From Candidatus Didemnitutus sp. (GTDB taxonomy: Bacteria; Verrucomicrobiota; Verrucomicrobiia; Opitutales; Opitutaceae), in the NCBI GenBank assembly GCA_019634575.1, contig JAHCAY010000001.1, forward strand, positions 1,178,001 through 1,242,000: a stretch of DNA of 64,000 nt, read 5' to 3'. Under the pieces are notes generated by a model. The model worked only from the letters and a program-made list of their open reading frames with translations, did not search any database and was not told the DNA's origin. The translations under genes were made by a program, and so were the position numbers. Positions 33,639-42,027 of this stretch are shown piece after piece; position 1 is the first letter of the stretch, and the number at the start of each line of letters is the position of its first letter.

Positions 33639-34436
33639 ATGTCCCTAGTCATGTTTAAGTCAACCACCGCCGGGAACGTCACCTTCGTCGGTGCCGGCCC
33701 CGGCGCGGCCGACCTGATCACGGTGCGCGGCTTATGCGCGCTGCAACAGGCGGATGTGGTGCTGCATGACGACCTCGCCAACCGCGAGTTGCTGGGAAAC
33801 TGCCGCCATGGCACCGAGTTCATCTATGTCGGCAAGCGCGCGGGCACACACAGCGCCTTGCAGGAGGAAATCAACTGGCTGCTCGTCGCGCATGCGAGCG
33901 CCGGCCGCCGGGTGGTGCGCCTCAAGGGCGGTGACCCGACTGTCTTCGGCCGGCTCGGCGAAGAAATCGCCGCGCTCCGCGCCGCGCAGATTGCTTTCGA
34001 GATCGTGCCCGGCATCACCGCCGCATGCGCGTCCGCCGCCGCCGCCGGCATCAGCCTGACGCAGCGTGGCGTCGCTTCCACGGCGATCCTGACCACCGGC
34101 CACGAATGTGAAGCGAAACGCTCTCGCTCCGTCGACTGGTCCGCCCTCGCCCACCCCGGTGCCACGCTGTGCGTCTACATGGGCACGCGCCGCCTTGGCG
34201 AAATCGCCGAACGCCTGACCGCGCACGGGATTTCGCGCGCCACGCCGCTGCTCATTGTCAGCCATGCCTCGCGTCCGACGCAGTCGATCCGCCTCGGCAC
34301 GCTCGAATCCGCCGCGCAACTCGCCACCGAACTCGAGGACACGCCCTCGCTCATCGTCATCGGTGAAGCCGCGGCGGCGCACCGTTCGCCACTCGCCACC
34401 GCTCACGCCCAGGAGCCCGCCCATGCCTCCCACTGA
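33639..34436 (+). CDS. cobA: Uroporphyrinogen-III C-methyltransferase
   Basis: A 265-residue SAM-dependent enzyme that methylates uroporphyrinogen III twice to give precorrin-2, precursor of siroheme. Family motifs: VTFVGAGPGAADLITVRG at the N-terminus (GAGPG SAM site), VRLKGGDPTVFGRLGEE and VPGITAACASAAAAGI. It is the single-domain type, without the CysG dehydrogenase/ferrochelatase. Siroheme is needed by the adjacent cysI product. Start ATG at 33639; a second ATG at 33651 is possible. Confidence 0.95.
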   Translation: MSLVMFKSTTAGNVTFVGAGPGAADLITVRGLCALQQADVVLHDDLANRELLGNCRHGTEFIYVGKRAGTHSALQEEINWLLVAHASAGRRVVRLKGGDPTVFGRLGEEIAALRAAQIAFEIVPGITAACASAAAAGISLTQRGVASTAILTTGHECEAKRSRSVDWSALAHPGATLCVYMGTRRLGEIAERLTAHGISRATPLLIVSHASRPTQSIRLGTLESAAQLATELEDTPSLIVIGEAAAAHRSPLATAHAQEPAHASH

Positions 34437-34635
34437 GTCAACCCGCCCATGGATGCAGATCTGGCGCGACTGGCTCGACGCCCTGCCCCTCCGCGACGAG
34501 CCACTCGAGCCGGAGATGTCGCCGCAGGCCTTCGGTGCAGTTACGACGCCTAGAGCGGTGCCGCGGCCCGACCTGCGCGCCAGCGATCAGCCAAAATCTC
34601 TGTCAGCAATGGATGCTCAGCCACCAGCGGCGTAA
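34423..34635 (+). CDS. Small ORF overlapping the cobA end
   Basis: 70 residues: MPPTESTRPWMQIWRDWLDA, then LPLRDEPLEPEMSPQAFG, then a less convincing tail. It overlaps cobA by 14 bp, and its 3' part runs 86 bp into the convergent cbiX gene. The first half looks protein-like; the real extent is uncertain. Confidence 0.35.
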   Translation: MPPTESTRPWMQIWRDWLDALPLRDEPLEPEMSPQAFGAVTTPRAVPRPDLRASDQPKSLSAMDAQPPAA

Positions 34636-35368
34636 GCCGCACGCGCAAACCCGCGTGCGCCTCCGCGGCGCGCCGGCCAATTTGCGCCACATCGCCGTCA
34701 GGTCCGGCGTGCCGCCCGGGCAGCAAGAACTGCATCGCGATCACCACGTCGCCTGAATTCCAGCCGTCGCGCGCCAGCAATTTCTCCAGCATCGGCTCGT
34801 TGAAATCGTAAGCCGGCTCCGGACGGCGCTCCATGCAGCAACCGACAACTTTCGTCGCGCCGCCGAGTTCGCGCGCGAGCTGCCGAGCGAGCGCTTCCCG
34901 CACCTCCGTCACCGCCGGGACCGGGCTGCCATGATCGACCAACGCCACGCGAGCCGGTGCCGCCGCGACGGTGCGGACATTGTCCGCCAGGATGCGCGCG
35001 AGACGCGTATCGTCGGCCGCGAAAAGCGGCGGCACCACGCGCACCGCGAGATCCGGGACTTTCTCCCGCAACGCTCGGACGCGTTCAGGCAAATAGTCGG
35101 TCAGCGCGCGGCTCGGGCCGAAGAACAGCGGAACGACCAGGAAATCGCGCGCGCCTGCTTCCGCGCGACGTGTCACGGCCGGCTCGAAAATCTCCGCCCG
35201 CGTGCCGCCGAGTCTGTCCGCCGGCACCCCGGACGAATGCAGCAGCGAAACCGGTTCGACAGCTACTCCGACGCGCGACGCGAGCGCCGAAGCGAGCTCG
35301 CGCAAGCGCAACGTCGCCGCTGGCTCGAGCGAGCCGTTATCGAGCAAAAACGTGACCGGCGCAGCCAT
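34550..35368 (-). CDS. Sirohydrochlorin chelatase (CbiX family)
   Basis: A 272-residue protein with two chelatase-like halves. The first, LLDNGSLEPAATLRLRELA, replaces the usual DHGS His by Asn; the second has VALVDHGSPVPAVTEVREAL with the expected His. RDFLVVPLFFGPSRALT and VVIAMQFLLPGRHAGPDGDV complete the family pattern. It inserts Fe2+ (or Co2+) into sirohydrochlorin. The neighbouring cobA and cysI point to Fe2+ and siroheme. The precorrin-2 dehydrogenase step is not in the window. It ends 6 bp from pyrD. Confidence 0.85.
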   Translation of the reverse strand: MAAPVTFLLDNGSLEPAATLRLRELASALASRVGVAVEPVSLLHSSGVPADRLGGTRAEIFEPAVTRRAEAGARDFLVVPLFFGPSRALTDYLPERVRALREKVPDLAVRVVPPLFAADDTRLARILADNVRTVAAAPARVALVDHGSPVPAVTEVREALARQLARELGGATKVVGCCMERRPEPAYDFNEPMLEKLLARDGWNSGDVVIAMQFLLPGRHAGPDGDVAQIGRRAAEAHAGLRVRLTPLVAEHPLLTEILADRWRAGRAAAPL

Positions 35369-35374
35369 CGCGGC

Positions 35375-36496
35375 CTAGCGCTTGTGCCGATGCGCGAGCG
35401 CGTGCGCGAGTTCGCGCGCGAGGAACGGCCCGCGGAAAATCATCCCCGTATAGATCTGCACCAAGGTGGCGCCGGCATCCATTTTCTCCGCGGCGGTTTC
35501 CTCGTCGTAGATGCCGCCGACGCCGACGATCGGCAGCCGGCCGCGCGTGGCGCGCGCGATGTAATTGATCACATCGGTGGCGCGGTGGCGCAGCGGTTTG
35601 CCGCTGAGTCCGCCCGCTTGGTCGACCGTCGCGAAAAAGCCCGGCCGTGCGAGTGTCGTGTTGGTCGCGATGATGCCGTCGAGGCCGAGGTCGGCGATGA
35701 CGCCCAGCGCCGCGTCGATCTGCGGAAACGATAGATCGGGCGCGATTTTCAGCAGCAACGGACGACGCGGTTTGCCCGCCGCGACGCGCGCCTTGTTCTC
35801 CGCGACGAGTGCGGCGAGGAGCGGTTTCAGCCAAGACGCATCCTGCAATTCGCGCAGGCCGGGCGTGTTCGGGCTGCTGACGTTGATCGCGACGTAGTCG
35901 GCGTGATCGGCGAGCAAGCGGAAACTCCCGAGGTAGTCCTCGGTCGCCTGGTCGAGCGGCGTGACCTTCGTCTTGCCGAGATTCACGCCGAGCGGAATGA
36001 CGCGGCGGCCGGGCGCGGCCTGTTGCGCAAGGCGCGCGGCGAGCGCGGCGGCGCCCTCGTTGTTGAAGCCCATGCGGTTGATCACCGCCTCTTCGCTCGG
36101 AAAACGAAAGAGGCGCGGCTTGGGATTGCCCGGCTGCGCGTGCAGCGTGACGGTGCCGATCTCGACGTGACCGAAGCCGAGCGACGCGGCGGCGGGCCAG
36201 CACTCGGCGTTCTTGTCGAAGCCCGCGGCGAGGCCGACGGCATTGGGGAACTTCAGGCCGAACGCCTCGATTGGCCGGTGCGCCGACGCATCGAGCTGCG
36301 CCCATTTTTCCAGGAGCGCGCAGAGCGGACGCACGCGGCCGAGCAGAGTCAGCGCGCGCACCGCCGACTCGTGCGCGTGCTCCGGATCTTGGCGGAAAAA
36401 GTAGGGTTTCGCGAAGGCGTCGTAGAACCGTCCCATTTGGCGCGGACCATGGGGCGCGCGCCGGTTTGTTTCAAGCGCCACATCTGTCTTCGCCAT
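35375..36496 (-). CDS. pyrD: Dihydroorotate dehydrogenase (quinone), class 2
   Basis: An enzyme of about 373 residues that oxidises dihydroorotate to orotate at the membrane with FMN and quinone (pyrimidine synthesis). The N-terminal helices (YDAFAKPYFFRQDPEHAHE) form the quinone tunnel. FMN/substrate motifs: AVGLAAGFDKNAE, NVSSPNTPGLREL with the class-2 catalytic Ser, and ATNTTLARPGF; GVGGIYDEETAAEKMDAGA binds the FMN phosphate. Start: ATG at 36496 or at 36436; the shorter one starts right at the tunnel helices. It is divergent from the acidic protein gene. Confidence 0.95.
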   Translation of the reverse strand: MAKTDVALETNRRAPHGPRQMGRFYDAFAKPYFFRQDPEHAHESAVRALTLLGRVRPLCALLEKWAQLDASAHRPIEAFGLKFPNAVGLAAGFDKNAECWPAAASLGFGHVEIGTVTLHAQPGNPKPRLFRFPSEEAVINRMGFNNEGAAALAARLAQQAAPGRRVIPLGVNLGKTKVTPLDQATEDYLGSFRLLADHADYVAINVSSPNTPGLRELQDASWLKPLLAALVAENKARVAAGKPRRPLLLKIAPDLSFPQIDAALGVIADLGLDGIIATNTTLARPGFFATVDQAGGLSGKPLRHRATDVINYIARATRGRLPIVGVGGIYDEETAAEKMDAGATLVQIYTGMIFRGPFLARELAHALAHRHKR

Positions 36497-36599
36497 GAGG
36501 CGTTTGAGGCGACACGAAGTTTTTTGGAGAAAAGGTGTTTCGGTATTTGACACGGGCATGCGCGCGGCCTTTTTCCGGTCAAAGTTTCTCACTTCTTCT

Positions 36600-37457
36600 A
36601 TGGCGAAAGGAACCCCTCAACTCGAATGGTGCAACGTGCGGCTCGGCGAAGACCACAACTGGTGGGTCGACGAGGTCAGCGATCCCGTGCACTGGGACGT
36701 CGACGCGCTCAGCATCATCGATCCGCGCCAAGTCGATCATCTGATTGAGGCGATCGAGCCGCTGCGCGAATACGGTTTCGATCCCGATGTGTTCGAGCGC
36801 GCGTTCATCGCCTTCCGCATCGTCAAGGACCTCGGCAAGGGCCGCGTCAATCTCCGCCGCACGAAGGAGTCGCTCATCGAGTCCGACGAGAAGCTCTTCG
36901 CCCTCCCCGATATCATCGACGAGGAAAACGGCCCCTACGCCGACCTGCTCGACCACCTCACCCGCCTGCGCGTGAAGCTGCTGAACGATCTCTTCGACTT
37001 CGAGGAGAAGCTCACAGTCGACGAAGTCGAGGACCAGATCCGCGAAGCGCAGAACAACGACTTCATCGAGGGCAAGTCCGTCCATCTTTTCGCCGAACTC
37101 ACCGCCATCCTCGACTTCATGCCCGCCGGCTACGGCGATGACGACGACGAGGAAGCCGCGCCCGTCGGCAAGCGCGCCAAGCGCCGCGCCGCAGACGAGG
37201 AAGAGGACGACGCCGACCTGCCCGACATCGACGAGGAAGAGGACGAGCGCATGAAGAACGACGCCTCGCTCAAGTGGGACGACGACGAAGACGCCAAAGA
37301 AGGCGACGACGACGAGTCCAAGAAGGAAAAGGGCGAAGGCGACGATGAGGACGAAGACGAGGACGACGGCGCCGAAAAGGACTTCGACGACGAAGACGAA
37401 GAGGAAGCCGACGAGGAGGACGACAAGCCCTCGCGCAAGAGCCGCGGCCGCCGCTGA
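36600..37457 (+). CDS. Conserved protein with extremely acidic C-terminal tail
   Basis: A 285-residue cytoplasmic protein. Residues 1-180 form a folded domain (LEWCNVRLGEDHNWWVDEVS, ALSIIDPRQVDHLIEAIEPL, TVDEVEDQIREAQNNDF). Residues about 180-275 are almost entirely Asp/Glu with some Lys, ending in a basic KPSRKSRGRR. Such tails often mimic nucleic acid or bind basic proteins; that role here is inferred. The family is not recognised. ATG at 36600 chosen over longer frames. A terminator follows. Confidence 0.7.
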   Translation: MAKGTPQLEWCNVRLGEDHNWWVDEVSDPVHWDVDALSIIDPRQVDHLIEAIEPLREYGFDPDVFERAFIAFRIVKDLGKGRVNLRRTKESLIESDEKLFALPDIIDEENGPYADLLDHLTRLRVKLLNDLFDFEEKLTVDEVEDQIREAQNNDFIEGKSVHLFAELTAILDFMPAGYGDDDDEEAAPVGKRAKRRAADEEEDDADLPDIDEEEDERMKNDASLKWDDDEDAKEGDDDESKKEKGEGDDEDEDEDDGAEKDFDDEDEEEADEEDDKPSRKSRGRR

Positions 37458-37492
37458 GCCTCTTTCACCGCGTCGCACGCCCGACGCTCTCC

Positions 37493-37521
37493 CAGCCGAC
37501 GCCGACCGCGTCGGCTGTTTT
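37493..37521 (+). terminator. Rho-independent terminator
   Basis: A 9-bp stem (CAGCCGACG with CGTCGGCTG), 7-base loop and four T residues, 35 bp after the acidic protein gene. Confidence 0.8.
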
Positions 37522-37549
37522 GTTGTCACCACTCGCGCGGCGTGCCCAT

Positions 37550-37620
37550 ATGGGAGCGTGCTGGCACGCGACCTGACCCGCACGCGAACGTGCGCGGTCG
37601 CCTGCAAGCAGGCTCCTACA
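37550..37620. repeat. Inverted pair of REP-like hairpins
   Basis: Two units facing each other: GGGAGCGTGCTGGCACGCG at about 37552-37570 and, inverted, GGAGCCTGCTTGCAGGCG ending near 37615. In both the inner stem is intact although its bases differ (GCGTGC/GCACGC versus GCCTGC/GCAGGC). This resembles the bipartite REP elements known from several Gram-negative genomes. Confidence 0.7.
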
Positions 37621-37726
37621 GTTCGACCTCGGACGCGCCAACTCCGACGCGACCCCTGCCACACACCCGTTCCGGCCCCTCCGGTGTTGCATCGGCGCAA
37701 AGCTTCCCGCAGTAACGACCCACTTC

Positions 37727-38332
37727 ATGCGCCTTTCCCGCTCGCTGTTGTCCATCGTCGTGATTGTCGCGCTCGCCGCTCTCAGCGGCTGCGAGAGCAC
37801 CTCGTCCGGCACCGCCGCGACCGGCACCCGCAATCCGAAAGTCGCGGCGTCCTCCTCGGCCGCGCAGCTCCGCCCCGGCGATTCGCTCACGGTCACGCTC
37901 AGCGGCATCCCCGATCCGAGCACCAACCCTGTGCAGATCGACGAACAGGGTGCGATCAGCCTGCCGTTTCTCGGCGTCATCCCGGCCGCCGGTCAGAACA
38001 CCGGCGAGCTTTCCAACGCCATCCGCCAGGCCTACCTCGACCGCAAGTTCTACACCTCGATCAGCGTCTCGGTCACGGTCACCGAACGCTACGTCTACAT
38101 CGGCGGCGAAGTGCAGCGTCCCGGCCGCATCCCGTGGTCGCCCGACCTCACGCTCGCCAAGGCCGTGCAGTCCGCCGGCGGTTTCACCCTCTACGCCAAG
38201 GAAACCAAGGTCACGCTCACCCGCGACCGAAAAGCTTACGACTTCGACGTGAAGCTCGCGCAACGTCAGCCCGACGAGGATCCCCTGCTCTTCCCGGGTG
38301 ACTCGATTCAAATCCCGCGCTCCGCTTTTTGA
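37727..38332 (+). CDS. Polysaccharide export lipoprotein (Wza/GumB-like)
   Basis: A 201-residue outer-membrane export protein. The lipoprotein signal ends at ALAALSGC (Cys about residue 21). Then comes a Poly_export domain (RPGDSLTVTLSGIPDPSTNP, DEQGAISLPFLGVIPAAG, and YLDRKFYTSISVSVTV) and an SLBB-like part (VYIGGEVQRPGRIPWSPDLT). It is shorter than Wza, with one SLBB domain, similar to minimal export channels. No glycosyltransferase cluster is adjacent; the next gene is a membrane protein overlapping or directly following. Confidence 0.88.
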   Translation: MRLSRSLLSIVVIVALAALSGCESTSSGTAATGTRNPKVAASSSAAQLRPGDSLTVTLSGIPDPSTNPVQIDEQGAISLPFLGVIPAAGQNTGELSNAIRQAYLDRKFYTSISVSVTVTERYVYIGGEVQRPGRIPWSPDLTLAKAVQSAGGFTLYAKETKVTLTRDRKAYDFDVKLAQRQPDEDPLLFPGDSIQIPRSAF

Positions 38333-38361
38333 GCGCCACCGCTTCAGCCTCCGCGCGACTC

Positions 38362-38901
38362 ATGCGGCTTCCCCTTTGGGCTCATCGCTGGCTCCACCGC
38401 CGCCGCCTCTCCCGCCAAGGCCTCAAAGGCTCTTTCCTCCACACGAAGCTCGGCGATCGCCTGCTCGACAAGGCGCTCTGGATGCCCACGCCCAGCAGCT
38501 TGGCGCGCGCCTGGCTGATCGGGTTCCCCATCACGACGATTCCGTTCCTGCCCGCGCAATCGCTCATCGCCGGCGTCGCAGGATTCTTCGGCCGCGCCAA
38601 TCTCCTCCTCTGCATCGGTCTCCAATTCATTTCGATGCCACTCACGGCGCCGGTGCAGCTCTCCGCCTGCTATTTCGTCGGCCGCGTCGCACGCGGCGCC
38701 TCGCCGTTCGCAGTCTGGGACCAGCTCATGGCCAACCCCGGCAGCGTCTGGTCCAGCGACGCGCTCTTCACGCTCTACCTCGGTTCGGTGATTCTCGGCC
38801 CCGCCGTGGGTTTGCTCGGCTACGCGGCATTCATGCTGCTCTGGCCCGACCACCTGCCGCGTCTGCCGCGCCGCAAGAAACCCGACCCAACCTCCTCTTG
38901 A
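38362..38901 (+). CDS. DUF2062-family membrane protein
   Basis: An inner-membrane protein of about 179 residues with basic N-terminus ([15 protein letters not shown]) and three hydrophobic segments. The phrase [20 protein letters not shown], with later [21 protein letters not shown], fits DUF2062, whose members occur near polysaccharide synthesis genes. Function is unknown. A TTG at 38329 overlapping the export gene is an alternative start; the ATG at 38362 is preferred. Confidence 0.75.
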   Translation: MRLPLWAHRWLHRRRLSRQGLKGSFLHTKLGDRLLDKALWMPTPSSLARAWLIGFPITTIPFLPAQSLIAGVAGFFGRANLLLCIGLQFISMPLTAPVQLSACYFVGRVARGASPFAVWDQLMANPGSVWSSDALFTLYLGSVILGPAVGLLGYAAFMLLWPDHLPRLPRRKKPDPTSS

Positions 38902-38950
38902 CCCCGCTCTGTCATACGCCTTTCTCGACCCAACCCCTACCCGTTACCCT

Positions 38951-40459
38951 ATGAGCCTGTTCCAAACCAAATCCGTTGCGCAGCTCCAAGCGGAGGCCTC
39001 CGGCGATCAGCGTCTCAACAAGACCCTGACCGCCACAAACCTCATCAGCCTCGGCATCGGCGCGATTATCGGCGCCGGCATCTTCGTGCTCAGCGGACAG
39101 GCCGCGGCCCAATACGCCGGTCCCGCCATCGCGATCTCGTTCGTCATCTCCGGCCTCGGCTGCCTCTTCGCCGGCCTGTGTTACGCGGAGTTCGCCGCCA
39201 TGGTGCCGATCGCCGGCAGCGCCTACACCTACAGCTACGCGACGCTCGGTGAATTCTTCGCCTGGATCATCGGCTGGGACCTCATCCTCGAATACCTCTT
39301 CACCGCGCCCACCGTCGCCGTCGGCTGGTCGGGGCACTTCGTGACCTTCCTCCACGACTTTTGCGGCATCACCGTCCCCGCGCACCTCTGCAACGCGCCC
39401 TTCAACGTCGACCTCACGCGCACCGAATACCTCAACCTCGGTCTCTTCAATCTCCCCTACCATCCGTTCATCTCGACCGGCGCGCTCGTGAACCTGCCCG
39501 CGGTCGGCATCATCGTCTTCCTCACCGCGCTGCTCTACGTCGGCATCAAGGAGTCCGCGAATTTCAACAACGTCATGGTGATCACGAAGGTCGCCGTGCT
39601 GCTCGGCGTCATCGGCTTCGGCCTCTGGTGGATCTTCACCCACTTCGGCCTGGCCAAGAGCAACTGGACGCCCTTCATCCCCGCCAACACCGGTGTCGAC
39701 GGCCAGTTTGGCTGGAGCGGCATCCTCCGTGGCGCCGGCGTGATTTTCTTCGCCTACATCGGCTTCGACGCCGTCTCGACCTCCGCGCAGGAAGCCAAGA
39801 ACCCGCAGCGCGACATGCCGCGCGGCATCATCGGCTCGCTCCTCATCTGCACCGTGCTGTTCATCGTGATTTCCCTCGTGCTGACCGGCATGCAGAAATA
39901 CACCGACCTCAACAACGCCGCCCCGGTCGTGAATGCCCTCATCGCCGCCGGCGCGCCCGCCGCGCTGCGCTTCGTGGTCGAGATCGCCGCCATCGCCGGC
40001 CTCAGCTCGGTCATCCTCGTCATGCTCATGGGCCAGCCGCGCATCTTCTTCTCGATGGCCAACGACGGCCTGCTCCCGCCCGCCTTCGCCAAGGTGCACC
40101 CGAAATTCAAAACCCCCTACGTCACCACGCTGCTCACCGGCGTGCTGGCCGCGATCATCGGCGGTCTGCTCCCGCTCAGCCTCCTCGGCGAACTCGTCTC
40201 CATCGGCACGCTCCTCGCCTTCGTCATCGTCTGCGCCGCCATCATCGTTCTCCGCTACCGGCAGCCCGATCTGCCGCGCCCGTTCAAAACCCCGTTCGTG
40301 CCGCTCGTCCCCATCCTCGGCATCCTCATCTGCGGCGCCCAAATGGTTGGCCTGCCGCGCGACACCTGGATTCGACTCATCGTTTGGATGCTCATCGGCG
40401 TAGTGATCTATTTCACCTACAGCCGCCACCATTCGAAGTTGAACAACTCGGGCAAATAA
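38951..40459 (+). CDS. Amino acid permease, APC superfamily (first of two)
   Basis: A 502-residue cytoplasmic-membrane transporter with about 12 to 14 helices. Family phrases: [20 protein letters not shown] in helix 1 (substrate-contact GAGIF), [40 protein letters not shown] and [17 protein letters not shown]. It matches the cationic-amino-acid (CAT/YfnA-like) group of the APC family, which imports amino acids with protons. The substrate cannot be told from sequence. The next gene, 20 bp on, is a close paralogue. Confidence 0.92.
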   Translation: MSLFQTKSVAQLQAEASGDQRLNKTLTATNLISLGIGAIIGAGIFVLSGQAAAQYAGPAIAISFVISGLGCLFAGLCYAEFAAMVPIAGSAYTYSYATLGEFFAWIIGWDLILEYLFTAPTVAVGWSGHFVTFLHDFCGITVPAHLCNAPFNVDLTRTEYLNLGLFNLPYHPFISTGALVNLPAVGIIVFLTALLYVGIKESANFNNVMVITKVAVLLGVIGFGLWWIFTHFGLAKSNWTPFIPANTGVDGQFGWSGILRGAGVIFFAYIGFDAVSTSAQEAKNPQRDMPRGIIGSLLICTVLFIVISLVLTGMQKYTDLNNAAPVVNALIAAGAPAALRFVVEIAAIAGLSSVILVMLMGQPRIFFSMANDGLLPPAFAKVHPKFKTPYVTTLLTGVLAAIIGGLLPLSLLGELVSIGTLLAFVIVCAAIIVLRYRQPDLPRPFKTPFVPLVPILGILICGAQMVGLPRDTWIRLIVWMLIGVVIYFTYSRHHSKLNNSGK

Positions 40460-40478
40460 CCGCCCGCGCCACGCCGCC

Positions 40479-41978
40479 ATGAGTCTCTTCCGCACGAAAC
40501 CCATCGCCGATCTCCAGAAGGAGGCCGGCGCCGAGCACGGCTACAAACGCACGCTCGGCCCCATCAGCCTCATCTCGCTCGGCATCGGCTCCGTCGTCGG
40601 CGCCGGCATCTTCGTGCAAACCGGTCAGGCCGCCGCGCTCTATGGCGGCCCGGCCATCGCCCTCTCGTTCATCGTCTCCGGCATCGCCTGCCTCTTCGCC
40701 GGCCTCTGCTACGCCGAGCTCGCGGCGATGATCCCCGTCTCCGGCAGCGCCTACACCTACACCTACGGCAGCCTTGGCGAAATCCTCGCGTGGGTCGTCG
40801 GCTGGTGCCTCATCCTCGAATACCTTTTCTCCGGCGCCGCCGTCGCCGTGAGCTGGTCCGGTGCGACGCGCGACATCCTCAACGAATTCCACCTCGCCCT
40901 GCCCGCCTCGCTCGCCAGCGCGCCGCTCGACGTCGATCCCGACCGCACCATCCCGATCAACCTCGGGTTCTTCACCTTCCAGCTGCAAACGCTCAAGACC
41001 ACCGGCGCGCTGATCAACATCCCGGCCGTCTTCATTTCGCTCCTGCTGACCTACATTCTCTACATCGGCATCAAGGAGTCCGCCGGCTTCAACAACCTCA
41101 TGGTCGTGATCAAGGTCGGCGTGCTCCTCGCGCTCGTCGGCTACGGCATCTATTATTTCTTCGGCCACCCCGAAATCCCGCGCGCGAACTGGCACCCTTT
41201 CATTCCGGAAAACACCGGCACCTTCGGCGAATACGGCTGGAGCGGCATCTTCCGCGGCGCCGGCGCGATCTTCTTCGCCTACGTCGGCTTCGACTGCGTC
41301 TCCTCCGCCGCGCAGGAAACGAAGAACCCGCAGCGCGACCTGCCCATCGGTCTCCTCGGCACGCTGCTCATCGTTTCGTTCCTCTTCATCTCCGTGTCGC
41401 TCGTGCTCACCGGCATGGTCCATTACTCGAAGCTGAACGTCGACGCGCCCTTCATCTACGCCCTCCAGCAAATCCAGGCGCCCGCGATCTTCCGCTACCT
41501 CATCGAGGCCGCCACGCTCGCCGGTCTGACGTCCGTCATCCTCGTCTCGTTGCTCGGCCAGCCGCGCATCTTCTACTCGATGGCGCGCGATGGCCTGCTG
41601 CCGTCCTACTTCGCGAAGATTCACCCGAAATACGGCACACCGCACGTCACGACGTGGATCACCGGCATCTCCTGCGCGATCATCGCCGGTTTGTTCCCGC
41701 TCAACCTCCTCGGCGAACTCATCTCCATCGGCACCCTGCTCGCCTTCTCGCTCGTCTGCGCGGGCGTCTGGGTCTTGCGCGAAACGCGCCCCGACCTGCC
41801 GCGCTCCTTCAGGACACCGCTTGTCCCGCTCGTGCCGATCCTCGGCATCGCGACGTGCGTCTTCCAGATGTTCTCCCTGCCCGCCATCACCTGGCTGAAC
41901 CTCATCATCTGGATGGCGATCGGTTTCGCCGTCTACTTCGGCTACAGCCGCAAAAACAGCCTGCTCGCGAAGAACTGA
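40479..41978 (+). CDS. Amino acid permease, APC superfamily (second of two)
   Basis: A 499-residue paralogue of the preceding gene, with the same start (MSLFRTKPIADLQKEAG), SIGSVVGAGIFVQTGQAAAL-type helix 1, FFAYVGFDCVSSAAQETKNP and GQPRIFYSMARDGLLPS. The conserved cores are nearly identical while the outer loops differ, pointing to tandem duplication with possible change of substrate. Ends at a strong terminator. Confidence 0.92.
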   Translation: MSLFRTKPIADLQKEAGAEHGYKRTLGPISLISLGIGSVVGAGIFVQTGQAAALYGGPAIALSFIVSGIACLFAGLCYAELAAMIPVSGSAYTYTYGSLGEILAWVVGWCLILEYLFSGAAVAVSWSGATRDILNEFHLALPASLASAPLDVDPDRTIPINLGFFTFQLQTLKTTGALINIPAVFISLLLTYILYIGIKESAGFNNLMVVIKVGVLLALVGYGIYYFFGHPEIPRANWHPFIPENTGTFGEYGWSGIFRGAGAIFFAYVGFDCVSSAAQETKNPQRDLPIGLLGTLLIVSFLFISVSLVLTGMVHYSKLNVDAPFIYALQQIQAPAIFRYLIEAATLAGLTSVILVSLLGQPRIFYSMARDGLLPSYFAKIHPKYGTPHVTTWITGISCAIIAGLFPLNLLGELISIGTLLAFSLVCAGVWVLRETRPDLPRSFRTPLVPLVPILGIATCVFQMFSLPAITWLNLIIWMAIGFAVYFGYSRKNSLLAKN

Positions 41979-42001
41979 GCTCAGTTCGCGCCCAATTTTT
42001 C

Positions 42002-42027
42002 AGGCGGCCCACCGGCCGCCTTTTTTA
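42002..42027 (+). terminator. Rho-independent terminator after the permeases
   Basis: A perfect 8-bp stem AGGCGGCC/GGCCGCCT, loop CACC and six T residues. Overlaps the 3' end of the convergent gene by 3 bp. Confidence 0.92.
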
